From positions 62,001 to 126,000 of the forward strand of contig NZ_RXOE01000002.1 of assembly GCF_003965815.1 (NCBI RefSeq): 64,000 nt of DNA, in the 5' to 3' direction. Below are positions 42,881 through 51,418 of the stretch, one piece after another; position 1 is the first letter of the stretch, and each line of letters opens with the position of its first letter. The notes under the pieces are model-generated. The model searched no databases, was not told the DNA's origin, and saw nothing but the letters and a program-made list of their open reading frames with translations. Source of the stretch: Variovorax gossypii. Its GTDB lineage: Bacteria; Pseudomonadota; Gammaproteobacteria; Burkholderiales; Burkholderiaceae_C. Both the position numbers and the translations under genes were made by a program.

Positions 42881-44949
42881 TGCGAACGTTCCTTCGGCGT
42901 GGTCTGCGCTGGTACCTGGGCGTTGGAGGTCGCGCGCAGAGCCCGCGGCAGCAGCGTGCGCACAGAGATCGCGCGGCGCACGGTCTCCAGCGAAGGCTGG
43001 TCGTTGAGGAAGTCGTCGGGGTAGTAGCCAAGGTGGCGCACGCCGGAGCGCTGCAGCAGCGTCCACTGCCGCGAGAGCTCGGCGTCGGGCACGGGCTTGC
43101 CTGTGCGCCAGTCGCGCGCCTGCAGCTCGAACACCGTGCCGTCGAGGCCGCGCGGCGTGTCGGCGGCGCGCCTGGCCAGGCGCGCGAGCCAGCCGTCGGC
43201 GTCGGTCTCGCGTTCCATGCGCGGCATCGCCATCAGTGCGACGTAGTCGTAAGCGGCGAGCGAGGCTTCGTAGTTCTGCGCGAACCACTGCTCGGCCTGG
43301 GGCTCGAGCACCGGCCGGGCGTAGAGGTTGCGCGCGGTTTCCAGCGCGGGCCGCCAGGCGCCGGTGCGCGCGGCGAGTTCCTGCGTGAACTCGATCAGGT
43401 GGCGTGTCTTGGCAGCGGTCCAGCGCGCCGTCAGCTCCGGGTTCGCGCGGATCGCCGCCAGGTCGGGCGGCAGGCCCCATTTCGCATACGTGGCGAGCGC
43501 CGCGGGGCTCGCGTCCTCGTCGTCGGAGAGCATCGCGTCGTCGTGGAACAGCAGGCCCTCGAAGAAGGCGTGGCGGCCCAGGTCCTCGTAGATGTCGCCG
43601 ACCAGCGTGCGCACCGCGGGGTCGAAGGGGGTGAGGCGGTGGTAGCGGTCGGCGTGCACCGCGCCGTCCTGCGCCATCACCGTGTGCGTGGCGAGCGGGT
43701 TCGACGCCGGCAGCCTGAAGGCAGTCACAGGCATCCAGGCGTAGACCTTCACGCCGGCGCGGCTGCGCAGCTGCCAGGCCGCGCGGGCGAACAGGTCGGC
43801 GCGCACCGGCAGGTGGCGGTTGGGGAAGTACAGCGCGTCGGCCACGCCGTCGCCGTCGGGGTCGGCATAGGCCTGCAGGAACACCGCGCGCGGGCGGACG
43901 GTGGCCACGCGGTCGATCAGCATCGAGAGGTTGCGCTCCTGCTGGGCCGGGTCGGGGTCGTACACGTAGTCGAGGTCCACGTGCATCACGCGGTTGACCG
44001 GACGCACCTCGCCGCCCGCGGGGCTGCGCAGCATGCGGTCGAACGAGGGCGCCTCGTTGTCGTAGGCCGCCAGCGCGCGGCGGATGCGCGAGAGCGGCAC
44101 GGCGGCCGAGTTCGGGCCGTCGTCGAGCGTGAAGGTGATGGGCATGCCCGCGCGCGCCGATGCCGCGAGCGTGGCCGCGTTGTAGGCACCGTAGGGCCAC
44201 ACCATCGCGCGCACCTTCGCTCCGGTGCGCTTCTCGATGAGCTCGCGGCTGCGGCGCAGGTCGGTCTCGATGCGCCGCACGTAGGCCTCGTCGTCCTCGT
44301 AGCGGCCGGTCTGCGGGTCGTAGCGGTGCGTGGCCGCGGCCGGCAGCAGGTTGCCCTGCGGATTGGCGACGATGCCGGTGTGCATGGCGTCGCTGTGGCT
44401 CGCGAATTCGACGAGGCCCGAGCGCGCCATCTCGGCGGCCTCGCTCCACAGCAGGAAGTTCTCGCGCGGTGCGGGCTTGTCGCCCCAGTGCACCTGCCGG
44501 CCTTCGGGCACTTCGAGCCAGCTCGTCACCAGCGCCATCACCGCCGGGTAGTTGTAGCGCCTGAGCAGCGGAAAGACCTTGGTGTAGGCGCTGCGGTAGC
44601 CGTCGTCGAAGGTCAGCAGCACCGGCCTGGGCGGCAGCGGCTTGCCGCCCGAGCGCGCGTCGACGATCTGCTGCAGGCTCACCGGGTGGTAGTCGTTGTA
44701 CTGCAGCCAGGCGAGCACGCCGGCGAAGGTGTGCTCGTCCATGGCGGTCTCGTCGGGCGAGGTCTCGAAGCTCTCGCGCACGTTGGAGCGGATGTCGTGG
44801 AACGAGATCACGCGAAAGCCCAGGCCGTCGTCGGCGTCGGCGGCCGGCAGCGGCTGCGCGAGGGCCGGCAGCGAGAAGGCCAGCAGCATCAGCCACGGCA
44901 GCGCCGCGCGCAGGAAGGCGAGGGGAGTGTTCTTCTTTGTCGTTCGCAT
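42877..44949 (-). CDS. pgaB: PNAG N-deacetylase PgaB
   Basis: 690 residues. Partial deacetylation of PNAG in the periplasm is needed for export. The CE4 deacetylase half has FHDIR (His51), the catalytic pair Asp115-Asp116 in TFDDGY and the metal-binding His185/His190 in SHSDAMH, equivalent in spacing to E. coli PgaB. The C-terminal half is the GHL13-like glycoside-hydrolase domain with RVMHVDLDYVY and the YADPDGDG segment. The leader (LMLLAFSLPALAQ) has no lipobox Cys, unlike the E. coli lipoprotein, so this PgaB may be soluble. Confidence 0.94.
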   Translation of the reverse strand: MRTTKKNTPLAFLRAALPWLMLLAFSLPALAQPLPAADADDGLGFRVISFHDIRSNVRESFETSPDETAMDEHTFAGVLAWLQYNDYHPVSLQQIVDARSGGKPLPPRPVLLTFDDGYRSAYTKVFPLLRRYNYPAVMALVTSWLEVPEGRQVHWGDKPAPRENFLLWSEAAEMARSGLVEFASHSDAMHTGIVANPQGNLLPAAATHRYDPQTGRYEDDEAYVRRIETDLRRSRELIEKRTGAKVRAMVWPYGAYNAATLAASARAGMPITFTLDDGPNSAAVPLSRIRRALAAYDNEAPSFDRMLRSPAGGEVRPVNRVMHVDLDYVYDPDPAQQERNLSMLIDRVATVRPRAVFLQAYADPDGDGVADALYFPNRHLPVRADLFARAAWQLRSRAGVKVYAWMPVTAFRLPASNPLATHTVMAQDGAVHADRYHRLTPFDPAVRTLVGDIYEDLGRHAFFEGLLFHDDAMLSDDEDASPAALATYAKWGLPPDLAAIRANPELTARWTAAKTRHLIEFTQELAARTGAWRPALETARNLYARPVLEPQAEQWFAQNYEASLAAYDYVALMAMPRMERETDADGWLARLARRAADTPRGLDGTVFELQARDWRTGKPVPDAELSRQWTLLQRSGVRHLGYYPDDFLNDQPSLETVRRAISVRTLLPRALRATSNAQVPAQTTPKERSQ

Positions 44950-47555
44950 CACTGCAGGGGGGTGGAGAGGTTCAGGAAGACGCCGCGCTGTCGCTCGCGC
45001 ACGCCGTCGTAGGGATGGCCGGAGACGAACGCGCCGTAGCGCAGCGTGAGCCGCGGCCCGAAGTTCCAGCGGTGCTCGTAGCGCAGGCTCCACATCGGGC
45101 CGCTGCCGAAGCCGGCCTGACGGTAGCTGCCGCCGGCGAGCTCGACGACCTGGAAGAACTGCCGGTCGTCGCGTTTCCAGTTGAGCCACTGCGCGCGTAC
45201 GCCGAGCTGCACGCTGGAGTCGCTCGACGGATTGAAGTAGGGCGCCTCGACGGCGCGGCCGCGGCTCGCGCCGGCGCCGAGGCTGGTCTCCAGCTGGAAG
45301 GCCGGCGTGCTGATCCAGCGCTCGCGCCAGCTGGCGTCCAGGCCGTCGCGCCGATTGCCGTCGCTGAAGTCGAGCTGCTGCCACTTCAGGTCGAAGCGGC
45401 GCGACTCGTCGACCACGTAGCCCACGCTCGCGCCGAGCTCGTGCGCGCCGATGCCGGCCACGCGCGCCTTCCACGGCAGCTCCTTGCTGTCGCCGTCGTA
45501 GGTGGCCGACAGCCGCCACGCGTCGCCCGCGCGGTAGTCGAGCCGGCCGGCCACGCTGTTGCGGTAGGGCCCCGCGTTCGCGTGCTGCACGATGCCTTCG
45601 GCCAGCCAGCGTCCCTGCTGCCAGCCCAGGCCGAGGCCGCCGCGCGCCCAGTTCGCGTTGCCGATGTCGGTGCTTCCGCGGCCCAGCGACTGTTCGTAGA
45701 ACACGCGCCAGCGGTCGTCGATGAGCCCCGAGCTGAGCCGGCTGTCGATGCGCCATTCGCGGCTGGCGATGGCCGCGCCGCCCGAGGAAGCCTCGGCGTC
45801 CACGTCGAGCCTCGGGCCGACGAGGGCGCGCCGCTTGCGCTCCATTTCGCGCACCTGCACCGAGTCGGGCAGGTCGGCCGCGAGCGATTCGGCGCGCCGG
45901 CGGGCCTCGGCGAACTCGTCCGCGTCGAGCAGTGCCTCGACATGGCCGATGCGCGCGCCGGTGTCGTAGGGGGAGTCGGCCGCCAGCGCCTCGTAGCGCG
46001 CCAGCGCGGCCTCGGGGTGTTCGCGCAGTCGCGCGGTGAGGGCTGCGCCCTGGGCATAGCCGGCGTTGAGCGGCGCTTCCCGCGTCAGCACCGAGAAGCT
46101 GCGCTGCGCGAGGGCGGGGCGGTCCGAGTAGAGCTGGACCAGGCCGCGCAGGCCGCTGACCTCGGTGTACTCGCCGTTCGGCCGGCCCGCTTCGGGCGCG
46201 AGGCGCATCTGCGCGGGCGTGGCGGCTTCCAGCCGGTCCAGCAGCGCTTCGGCGTCGGCGAAGCGGCCCACGTCCAGGTAGGCGTAGACCAGTCCGTAGT
46301 GAACCTCGTCGGGCATCGGCATGTCGGCGCCTCCCTTGGCCATGGCGGCTTCGTAGAGCGGAACGGCATCGATCGAGCGACGCTCCTGCGCGAACGCCCG
46401 GGCCGCTGCCTGCAGGCCGTAGGCGGGCAGCTCGGTGCCCGCGGCGCGCAGGGTGTCGTGGAGCGCGATGGCGTCGGCCGGCCGGCCGCGCTCGACCAGC
46501 GCCAGCAGGCGGTCGGACTGCAGCCGCACCCGCACCGTGCGCCACGCATCGGCGTCGCCGGGCTCTGCCTTCGGGGCGGCTGCGTCGACCCGGGCCAGCG
46601 CGGCTTCCTGGTCGGCCAGCACCCGGTCGAGCGCAACCACGCGCTCCGCGCCCAGGCGCTGGTCGCGCGCGCGGATCGCCCAGCGCAGCCGCTGCGCCAG
46701 CGCCTCCTGCTGCAGGGTGGAAAGCGCCAGCGGCGAGAAGCTGCTCGGCGTGGCGCGCTCCGCAGCCTCTGCGTTCTCGAAGGCGCTCGATGCGGCGCCG
46801 CTGGCCGCGAGCAGGAAATCGGCCTCGCGCCGGAGGTCGAGGCGCCCGGGCCACAGCGCGCCGGCCTCGGTGTAGGCGCCGAGCGCCTGCAGCAGGTCCT
46901 TGTCGGTGCGCGCCAGGGCGCCGCGCAGTTCCAGCAGCGCGACGCGATCGTCGACTCGCGTGGGCGCGGGCTGCGACAGCGCGCGGTACAGCGCCTTTGC
47001 GCCGGCGATGTCGCCGCTCTCGATGCGCCACCAGGCTTCGTGGACGCGCGGCTCGCGGGCATCGGGCTGCCGTGCACGCCACACGCCGACGACTTCGCCC
47101 TGCAGGCCGGAATCGCGGGCGCGCCGCGCGGCCAGCGCGAGAGGAGCCAGGGCGTAGTCGGCCAGCTTCGCAGGCGTCGCCTGGCGGCCTAGCGCGACGG
47201 CTTGGGCATACCGGCCGTCGGCGGAGGCGATCGCGACCGCATCGGAGGCCACGCGGCGGCGTGCGTCGTCGTCGAGCGGCGATGCGAGCCAGGCCGTCAG
47301 CTGGTTCAACGCCTCGGTCGCGTCGATGCGGCCTTCGCGGCGCGCGACGATCAGCGCGTCGTGCCGGCTCGCGTCATACGAGGACGCCGCGCTCTGCCCG
47401 ACGGCCGGAGGCGAATTGGTGGGCGCCGGCTGCGCAAGCGCCGCCGGCGCAGCGAGGGCCAGCGTGCATGCCAGTGGCAGTGGGGGAATTCTTTGCGCGT
47501 TCCGCGCGATCAGACGAAGCAACGAACAGGCAAGCGCAGGTTTGCGCGCAGCCAT
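44949..47555 (-). CDS. pgaA: PNAG outer-membrane export porin PgaA
   Basis: 868 residues. Signal peptide (ends near LAQP), a long N-terminal helical TPR-like region (residues about 60-560, rich in Ala and Leu with helical pairs such as YTEAGALWPG), and a C-terminal beta-barrel (about 580-868) ending LNLSTPLQ. This is the layout of PgaA, the pore for PNAG. The ATG at 47555 is preceded by GGAGG at a good distance; an upstream GTG at 47588 is less likely. The stop and the pgaB start overlap by one base (TGATG). Confidence 0.94.
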   Translation of the reverse strand: MAARKPALACSLLRLIARNAQRIPPLPLACTLALAAPAALAQPAPTNSPPAVGQSAASSYDASRHDALIVARREGRIDATEALNQLTAWLASPLDDDARRRVASDAVAIASADGRYAQAVALGRQATPAKLADYALAPLALAARRARDSGLQGEVVGVWRARQPDAREPRVHEAWWRIESGDIAGAKALYRALSQPAPTRVDDRVALLELRGALARTDKDLLQALGAYTEAGALWPGRLDLRREADFLLAASGAASSAFENAEAAERATPSSFSPLALSTLQQEALAQRLRWAIRARDQRLGAERVVALDRVLADQEAALARVDAAAPKAEPGDADAWRTVRVRLQSDRLLALVERGRPADAIALHDTLRAAGTELPAYGLQAAARAFAQERRSIDAVPLYEAAMAKGGADMPMPDEVHYGLVYAYLDVGRFADAEALLDRLEAATPAQMRLAPEAGRPNGEYTEVSGLRGLVQLYSDRPALAQRSFSVLTREAPLNAGYAQGAALTARLREHPEAALARYEALAADSPYDTGARIGHVEALLDADEFAEARRRAESLAADLPDSVQVREMERKRRALVGPRLDVDAEASSGGAAIASREWRIDSRLSSGLIDDRWRVFYEQSLGRGSTDIGNANWARGGLGLGWQQGRWLAEGIVQHANAGPYRNSVAGRLDYRAGDAWRLSATYDGDSKELPWKARVAGIGAHELGASVGYVVDESRRFDLKWQQLDFSDGNRRDGLDASWRERWISTPAFQLETSLGAGASRGRAVEAPYFNPSSDSSVQLGVRAQWLNWKRDDRQFFQVVELAGGSYRQAGFGSGPMWSLRYEHRWNFGPRLTLRYGAFVSGHPYDGVRERQRGVFLNLSTPLQ

Positions 47556-47621
47556 GACCGTGCCTCCAGTTTTCTTCTGGATGAACACCTTGCTCCCTTG
47601 GAAATCCGAAATGCGATCCCG

Positions 47622-47658
47622 GGCAACCCATGACGCCGCCGCAAGGACCGGGGTTGCC
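47622..47658 (-). promoter_or_regulatory. Leader hairpin of pgaA mRNA
   Basis: GGCAACCC and GGGTTGCC arms (8 bp perfect) with a 21-nt loop, in the predicted leader. The leader also has four GGA triplets including the ribosome site, as CsrA targets do. Role not tested. Confidence 0.4.
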
Positions 47659-47706
47659 GAGTGACAGAACGGCAGCCTCAGAACTCAAATTCTCAAATTT
47701 GGAATT

Positions 47707-47735
47707 ACTCTAGACATCATTGTTAACAAGGGCAA
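47707..47735 (-). promoter_or_regulatory. pgaA promoter with palindromic operator in the spacer
   Basis: Minus strand TTGCCC, 17-bp spacer, TAGAGT. The 10-bp palindrome TTGTTAACAA (47720-47729) fills the -35-proximal spacer, so a repressor or activator could block or bend it. Predicted start site near 47700. Confidence 0.5.
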
Positions 47736-47866
47736 ACAAAAGACTGAGGATTCGGTTGTATGTGTGAACAGATTCGCGTTTTAGGCGCCTGCGCCGATCG
47801 CTTTTGTCGGACAGATGCCCAGGAGCCCGGTGTCCGCCCGACCCGGGCCCGGCCTAAGATCGCGTG

Positions 47867-48712
47867 ATGAACGCTCCCCAGGCCCCATCGCCTTCGCCTT
47901 CGTCGCTTCCCCGTTTCTGGTCGGGGCTGACCACGCGCGATTTCGCGTCGCTCGATCCGGCGGCCACCGTCGCGGTGCTGCCGCTGGGCGCGACCGAGCA
48001 GCACGGCCCGCACCTGCCGCTGGCCGTCGACACGGTGCTGGCCGACGGCATCGTCGCCGCCTCGCTGCCGCTGCTGCCGGCCGCGCTGCCGGTGCTGTTT
48101 TTGCCGACCCAGCAGATCGGCCTGAGCCCCGAGCACGCGCGCTTCGCGGGCACGCTCACGCTGTCGGCCGAAACGCTGATCCGCGTGTGGAGCGAGATCG
48201 GCGCCGGCGTGGCGCGCGCGGGCGTGAAGAAGCTGGTGCTCTTCAATGCGCACGGCGGCCACGTGGGTGCGATGGACATCGTGGCGCGCGAGCTGCGCGC
48301 GGCGCACGGGCTCATCGTCTACAGCGTGAGCTGGTTCAACCTGCCGCTGGGCGATGCGGGCGCGCAGTTCAGCGCGCACGAGCACCGCTTCGGCGTGCAC
48401 GCGGGCGAGATCGAGACTTCGATGATGCTGGCGCTGGCGCCGCAGCTGGTGCGCATGGACGAGGCGCGGAATTTCCCCTCCACCTCCGAGCAGCGCGCGG
48501 CCGGCTACGCGATCCTCGGCAACGGCAGGAGCGCCAAGCTCGGCTGGGCCATCGAGGACTACAACCCCCACGGCGCCGCCGGCAACGCGGCGGCCGCCAC
48601 GGCCGGGCACGGCCAGGCGGTGATCGATGCTGCGGCGCGGCAGCTGGCGCTGCTGCTGGAAGAAGTGTCGCGGCTGCCGCTGGACACGGCCAACACCGGG
48701 CCGCTGCCCTGA
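47867..48712 (+). CDS. Creatininase-family amidohydrolase
   Basis: 281 residues. Metal-ligand motifs of the creatininase/creatinine-amidohydrolase fold are clear: LGATEQHGPHLPLAVDT (Glu, His and Asp), NAHGGHVGA and an HAGEIETS segment. Family members hydrolyse cyclic amides such as creatinine, and related ones (MftE, ArfB-like) act on peptide or pyrimidine products. ATG at 47867 preferred over the adjacent GTG. Alone between the divergent pga promoter and the two-component system; substrate not decidable. Confidence 0.9.
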   Translation: MNAPQAPSPSPSSLPRFWSGLTTRDFASLDPAATVAVLPLGATEQHGPHLPLAVDTVLADGIVAASLPLLPAALPVLFLPTQQIGLSPEHARFAGTLTLSAETLIRVWSEIGAGVARAGVKKLVLFNAHGGHVGAMDIVARELRAAHGLIVYSVSWFNLPLGDAGAQFSAHEHRFGVHAGEIETSMMLALAPQLVRMDEARNFPSTSEQRAAGYAILGNGRSAKLGWAIEDYNPHGAAGNAAAATAGHGQAVIDAAARQLALLLEEVSRLPLDTANTGPLP

Positions 48713-48731
48713 GCCCGTTGCGCCGGCCCGC

Positions 48732-48762
48732 TTTAACGTTGAGCTAACGGTCGTGCGCTAAC
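48732..48762 (+). promoter_or_regulatory. Candidate response-regulator boxes upstream of the regulator gene
   Basis: TTTAAC at 48732 and GCTAAC at 48743 are spaced exactly 11 bp, and GCTAAC recurs at 48757 (14 bp on). Similar 11-bp-spaced boxes precede the small secreted gene at 51012, which suggests autoregulation by the adjacent regulator. Confidence 0.5.
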
Positions 48763-48804
48763 TTCCCGGCGCCTCAACCAAGCGAAGAACCAACGGGAGC
48801 CGGC

Positions 48805-49467
48805 GTGCGCGTGCTGCTTGTCGAAGACGACGAAATGATCGGGAACAGCCTGGTCCGCGGCCTCGAGAGATCGGGCTGGGCGGTGGACTGGGTGCGCGAC
48901 GGCCTGCTCGCGCGCAGCGCGCTGGCCGATGGCGACTACACCTGCGTGCTCCTCGACCTGGGCCTGCCCGGGCTCGACGGCGTCGAGGTGCTGCGCCACG
49001 CGCGCGGCCTCGGCAACGACACGCCGATCCTGATTCTCACGGCGCGCGACGGCCTCGGGCAGCGGGTGGAAGGGCTCGACCTCGGCGCAGACGACTACCT
49101 GCTCAAGCCCTTCGAGCTGCCCGAACTGCTGGCGCGCATGCGCGCGGTGGTGCGCAGGCGCCATGGCGCCTCCAACTCGATCATCGGCAGCGGCAGCGTG
49201 CAGCTCGACCTCACCACCCGCGAGGTGCTCTACCGCGGCATGCGCGAGACCCTCACGGCCCGCGAGTTCGCGCTGATGCACGCCATGCTCGAGCGCCCCG
49301 GCGCCATCCTGTCGCGCGAGCAGCTCGAGAACCGCATCTACGGCTGGGGCGAGGAGGTGATGAGCAACGCGGTCGACGTGATCATCCACAACATGCGGCG
49401 CAAGCTGGGTGCCGACACCATCCGCAACGTGCGCGGCCTGGGCTGGCGCGTGGTGGATTCCCAGTGA
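48805..49467 (+). CDS. OmpR/QseB-type response regulator
   Basis: 220 residues: receiver with Asp8/Asp9-type acidic pocket in VLLVEDDE, phospho-acceptor Asp51 in LLDLGLPGLDG, Lys in YLLKPFELPEL, and a winged-helix Trans_reg_C domain (LTAREFALMHAMLERPGAILSREQLENRIYGW, NAVDVIIHNMRRKLG). GTG start at 48805 with GGGAG upstream. Its stop overlaps the kinase start (GTGA). Closest in layout to QseB/TctD/PmrA. Boxes of an 11-bp period near its own and a downstream gene are plausible sites. Confidence 0.92.
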   Translation: MRVLLVEDDEMIGNSLVRGLERSGWAVDWVRDGLLARSALADGDYTCVLLDLGLPGLDGVEVLRHARGLGNDTPILILTARDGLGQRVEGLDLGADDYLLKPFELPELLARMRAVVRRRHGASNSIIGSGSVQLDLTTREVLYRGMRETLTAREFALMHAMLERPGAILSREQLENRIYGWGEEVMSNAVDVIIHNMRRKLGADTIRNVRGLGWRVVDSQ

Positions 49468-50891
49468 GTTCCGCGATGACCGCCGCCACGACCGCCGCGC
49501 CGGGCCGCCCCTGGTATTCGCCGGGCTCGCTGCGTGCCAAGCTGCTGCTCTGGCTGGTGCTGGTGCACCTGCTGGCCGCGGTGGGCGTGGCCTGGTTCAC
49601 CTACGCCAGCTACGACCGGCTCATCGTCACCTCCAAGGACGACCAGATGCAGACGCTGGCCGAGTCCTATGCCGGCAACGCGAACGTGCCCGAGCTCAGG
49701 CCGACCGACCAGCGCAGCATCTTCGAGCGCGGCGCCTTCGTCATCCAGGTCTGGAACGGGCGCGGCGAGCTCCTGGCCAGCTCCTGGCCGGAGCTGGCCA
49801 TGGCGCGCCAGCCCACGGAGGGCATGAGCACCGTGCGCATGGCCTCCGGCGACGAGGACGAGGTGTGGCGCGTGTACTCCACCGGGCCGGCGGCCGACGC
49901 CGACCGCTTCCAGGTGCAGGTGATCCAGAACGGCGGCTTCGTGCGCCGGCTGGTGACCAAGCGCGCGCTGTCGCTCACCGCGCCCATCGCGCTGCTGCTG
50001 CCGATGTCGCTGGCCGTGCTGTGGCTCGTGGTGTGGACCTCGTCGCGCAAGCTGCGCAGCGTGGCGCTCGACGTGGCCGCGCAGGACGAGCGCAGCCTGT
50101 CCGAACTCTCCGTGTCGGGCGTGCCCGCCGAGATCGCCCCGCTGGTGGAGGCCTTCAACAGCCTGCTCGGCCGCCTGCGCCAGGCCTTCGCCGTGCAGCG
50201 CCGCTTCGTGCAGGACGCCGCGCACGAGCTGCGCACGCCGATCGCCGCCATCGGCCTGCAGCTGGACAACATGCGCGCCGAGGTGCCGGCCGAGGTCATC
50301 GACGAGCACTACGTGCACCTCAAGGGCGGCGTGACGCGCGCCCAGCACCTGATCGAGCAGCTGCTGCGCCTGTCGCGCCAGGAAAGCAGCACCGAGCCCG
50401 AGGCGCCGGTGCAGCTCGACGTGGCCTCCGTGCTGCGCGACAGCGTGGCCCAGCTGATGGTGATCGCCGACCGCCGCCGCATCGACGTCGGCTTCGAGGG
50501 CGGAGCCGTCGCCACCGTGACCGCGCCGCCGACCGAGCTGCGCAGCATCTTCGACAACCTGATCGACAACGCGCTGCGCCACTCGCCCGAGGGCGGCGTG
50601 GTCGACGTGCGCCTGCACGAGGTGGAAGGGCGGCCGGTGGTCGACGTGGTTGACAACGGCCCCGGCATCCCGCCCGCGCTGATCGACCGCGCCTTCGACC
50701 GCTTCTTCCGCGTGCCGGGCACCGCCGCCGAGGGCAGCGGCCTGGGCCTCGCCATCGCGCGCATGGCCGCGCAGCGCAACGGCCTGCGCATCGTGCTGGC
50801 CAACCGCCACGACTCGCAGGGCCGGCAGGCCGGGCTGCAGGCGCGCGTGCATCTGATGGGCGATCCGTCGGTGGGCGGCGCGGCGGCTTAA
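49464..50891 (+). CDS. Sensor histidine kinase, QseC-like
   Basis: 475-residue membrane kinase. First membrane helix about 25-47, a periplasmic sensor loop of about 125 residues, second helix about 172-192, HAMP-like linker, HisKA with phospho-acceptor His254 in DAAHELRTPIAAI, then HATPase (DNLIDNALRHSP, DNGPGIP, GSGLGLAI). Starts at a GTG that overlaps the regulator stop; an ATG 12 bp on is an alternative. Cognate to the preceding regulator by overlap. Signal unknown. Confidence 0.92.
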   Translation: MSSAMTAATTAAPGRPWYSPGSLRAKLLLWLVLVHLLAAVGVAWFTYASYDRLIVTSKDDQMQTLAESYAGNANVPELRPTDQRSIFERGAFVIQVWNGRGELLASSWPELAMARQPTEGMSTVRMASGDEDEVWRVYSTGPAADADRFQVQVIQNGGFVRRLVTKRALSLTAPIALLLPMSLAVLWLVVWTSSRKLRSVALDVAAQDERSLSELSVSGVPAEIAPLVEAFNSLLGRLRQAFAVQRRFVQDAAHELRTPIAAIGLQLDNMRAEVPAEVIDEHYVHLKGGVTRAQHLIEQLLRLSRQESSTEPEAPVQLDVASVLRDSVAQLMVIADRRRIDVGFEGGAVATVTAPPTELRSIFDNLIDNALRHSPEGGVVDVRLHEVEGRPVVDVVDNGPGIPPALIDRAFDRFFRVPGTAAEGSGLGLAIARMAAQRNGLRIVLANRHDSQGRQAGLQARVHLMGDPSVGGAAA

Positions 50892-50925
50892 CGCTCGGGT
50901 AACTCTCGCTTAAAGGTCGCATAAA
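50887..50925 (+). promoter_or_regulatory. Array of four 11-bp-spaced response-regulator boxes
   Basis: CTTAAC (50887), GGTAAC (50898), CTTAAA (50909) and CATAAA (50920) are each spaced exactly 11 bp, about one helical turn, and overlap the end of the kinase gene. A TACAGT -10 follows at 50936-50941, so the boxes would overlap the -35 region, as for a directly contacting activator. It lies before the secreted-protein gene at 51012. Confidence 0.6.
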
Positions 50926-51011
50926 GCGGCCTTCCTACAGTGACTCCAGCCGCGAAAGCGGCCGCGCCGAACGAAAGGCGCCAGCCAACCCAGCTTCAAA
51001 GAGGAGTTCAC

Positions 51012-51359
51012 ATGCGAAAGACCTTCGGCCTCCTGGCCATCCTTGCCCTGGCCGGTGCGGCCCATGCGGAAAGCTATGACGGCGTGCACCAGGGCCCCGG
51101 CCTGCTCGCGCGCGAAGACGTGGCGGCCCAGGCCGTGGCCGCGGCCCACGCCCCCGACCAGAACGTGACGCGCGGCTCGCGCGGCCCCGATCCCTTCACC
51201 TCCACCGTTTCGCGCGAAGCCATGCGCCAGGCTGCGGTGGAAGCGGCCCGCGCGCCCGACCAGAACGTGGTCGACGGCTCGCGCGTCAACAGCGTCGTGA
51301 TCTCCACGACGCAACCGGTGCGCGCCGCCACTGGCGAGGCGCCGGCCACCCGTTTCTGA
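51012..51359 (+). CDS. Small secreted protein with an internal tandem repeat, likely target of the QseBC-like system
   Basis: 115 residues. Signal peptide (RKTFGLLAILALAGAAHA). Two copies of a block of about 24 residues: one ending AHAPDQNVTRGSR and the other ending ARAPDQNVVDGSR, joined by a linker with FTSTVSREA. The rest is hydrophilic. Strong GAGGAG upstream. The box array at 50887 and the position after the kinase gene suggest control by that system. Resembles small DUF4148-like secreted proteins in style, but I do not assign a function. Confidence 0.78.
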   Translation: MRKTFGLLAILALAGAAHAESYDGVHQGPGLLAREDVAAQAVAAAHAPDQNVTRGSRGPDPFTSTVSREAMRQAAVEAARAPDQNVVDGSRVNSVVISTTQPVRAATGEAPATRF

Positions 51360-51418
51360 CGCCTTCCTGGCGCGCCGCAGTCGCGTGATCCCCGATCGAT
51401 GCCGCAGGCGCCAAAACG

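Larger units (their letters stand above)
47556..47866. other. 311-bp divergent region between pgaA and the creatininase gene
   Basis: No gene. It contains the pgaA promoter (47707-47735), a 10-bp palindrome in its spacer, a CAAATT/AATTTG inverted repeat at 47686-47701, and a leader of about 145 nt with a hairpin. The half nearest the creatininase start is GC-rich and shows no clear element. Confidence 0.6.

Noticed and set aside
47556..47700. Possible c-di-GMP riboswitch in the pgaA leader
   Set aside because: No GEMM consensus; only a plain hairpin and GGA triplets can be seen.
51360..51418. Terminator between the convergent secreted-protein and dehydratase genes
   Set aside because: Only a weak TGGCGC/GCGCCA pair and no T-run on either strand.
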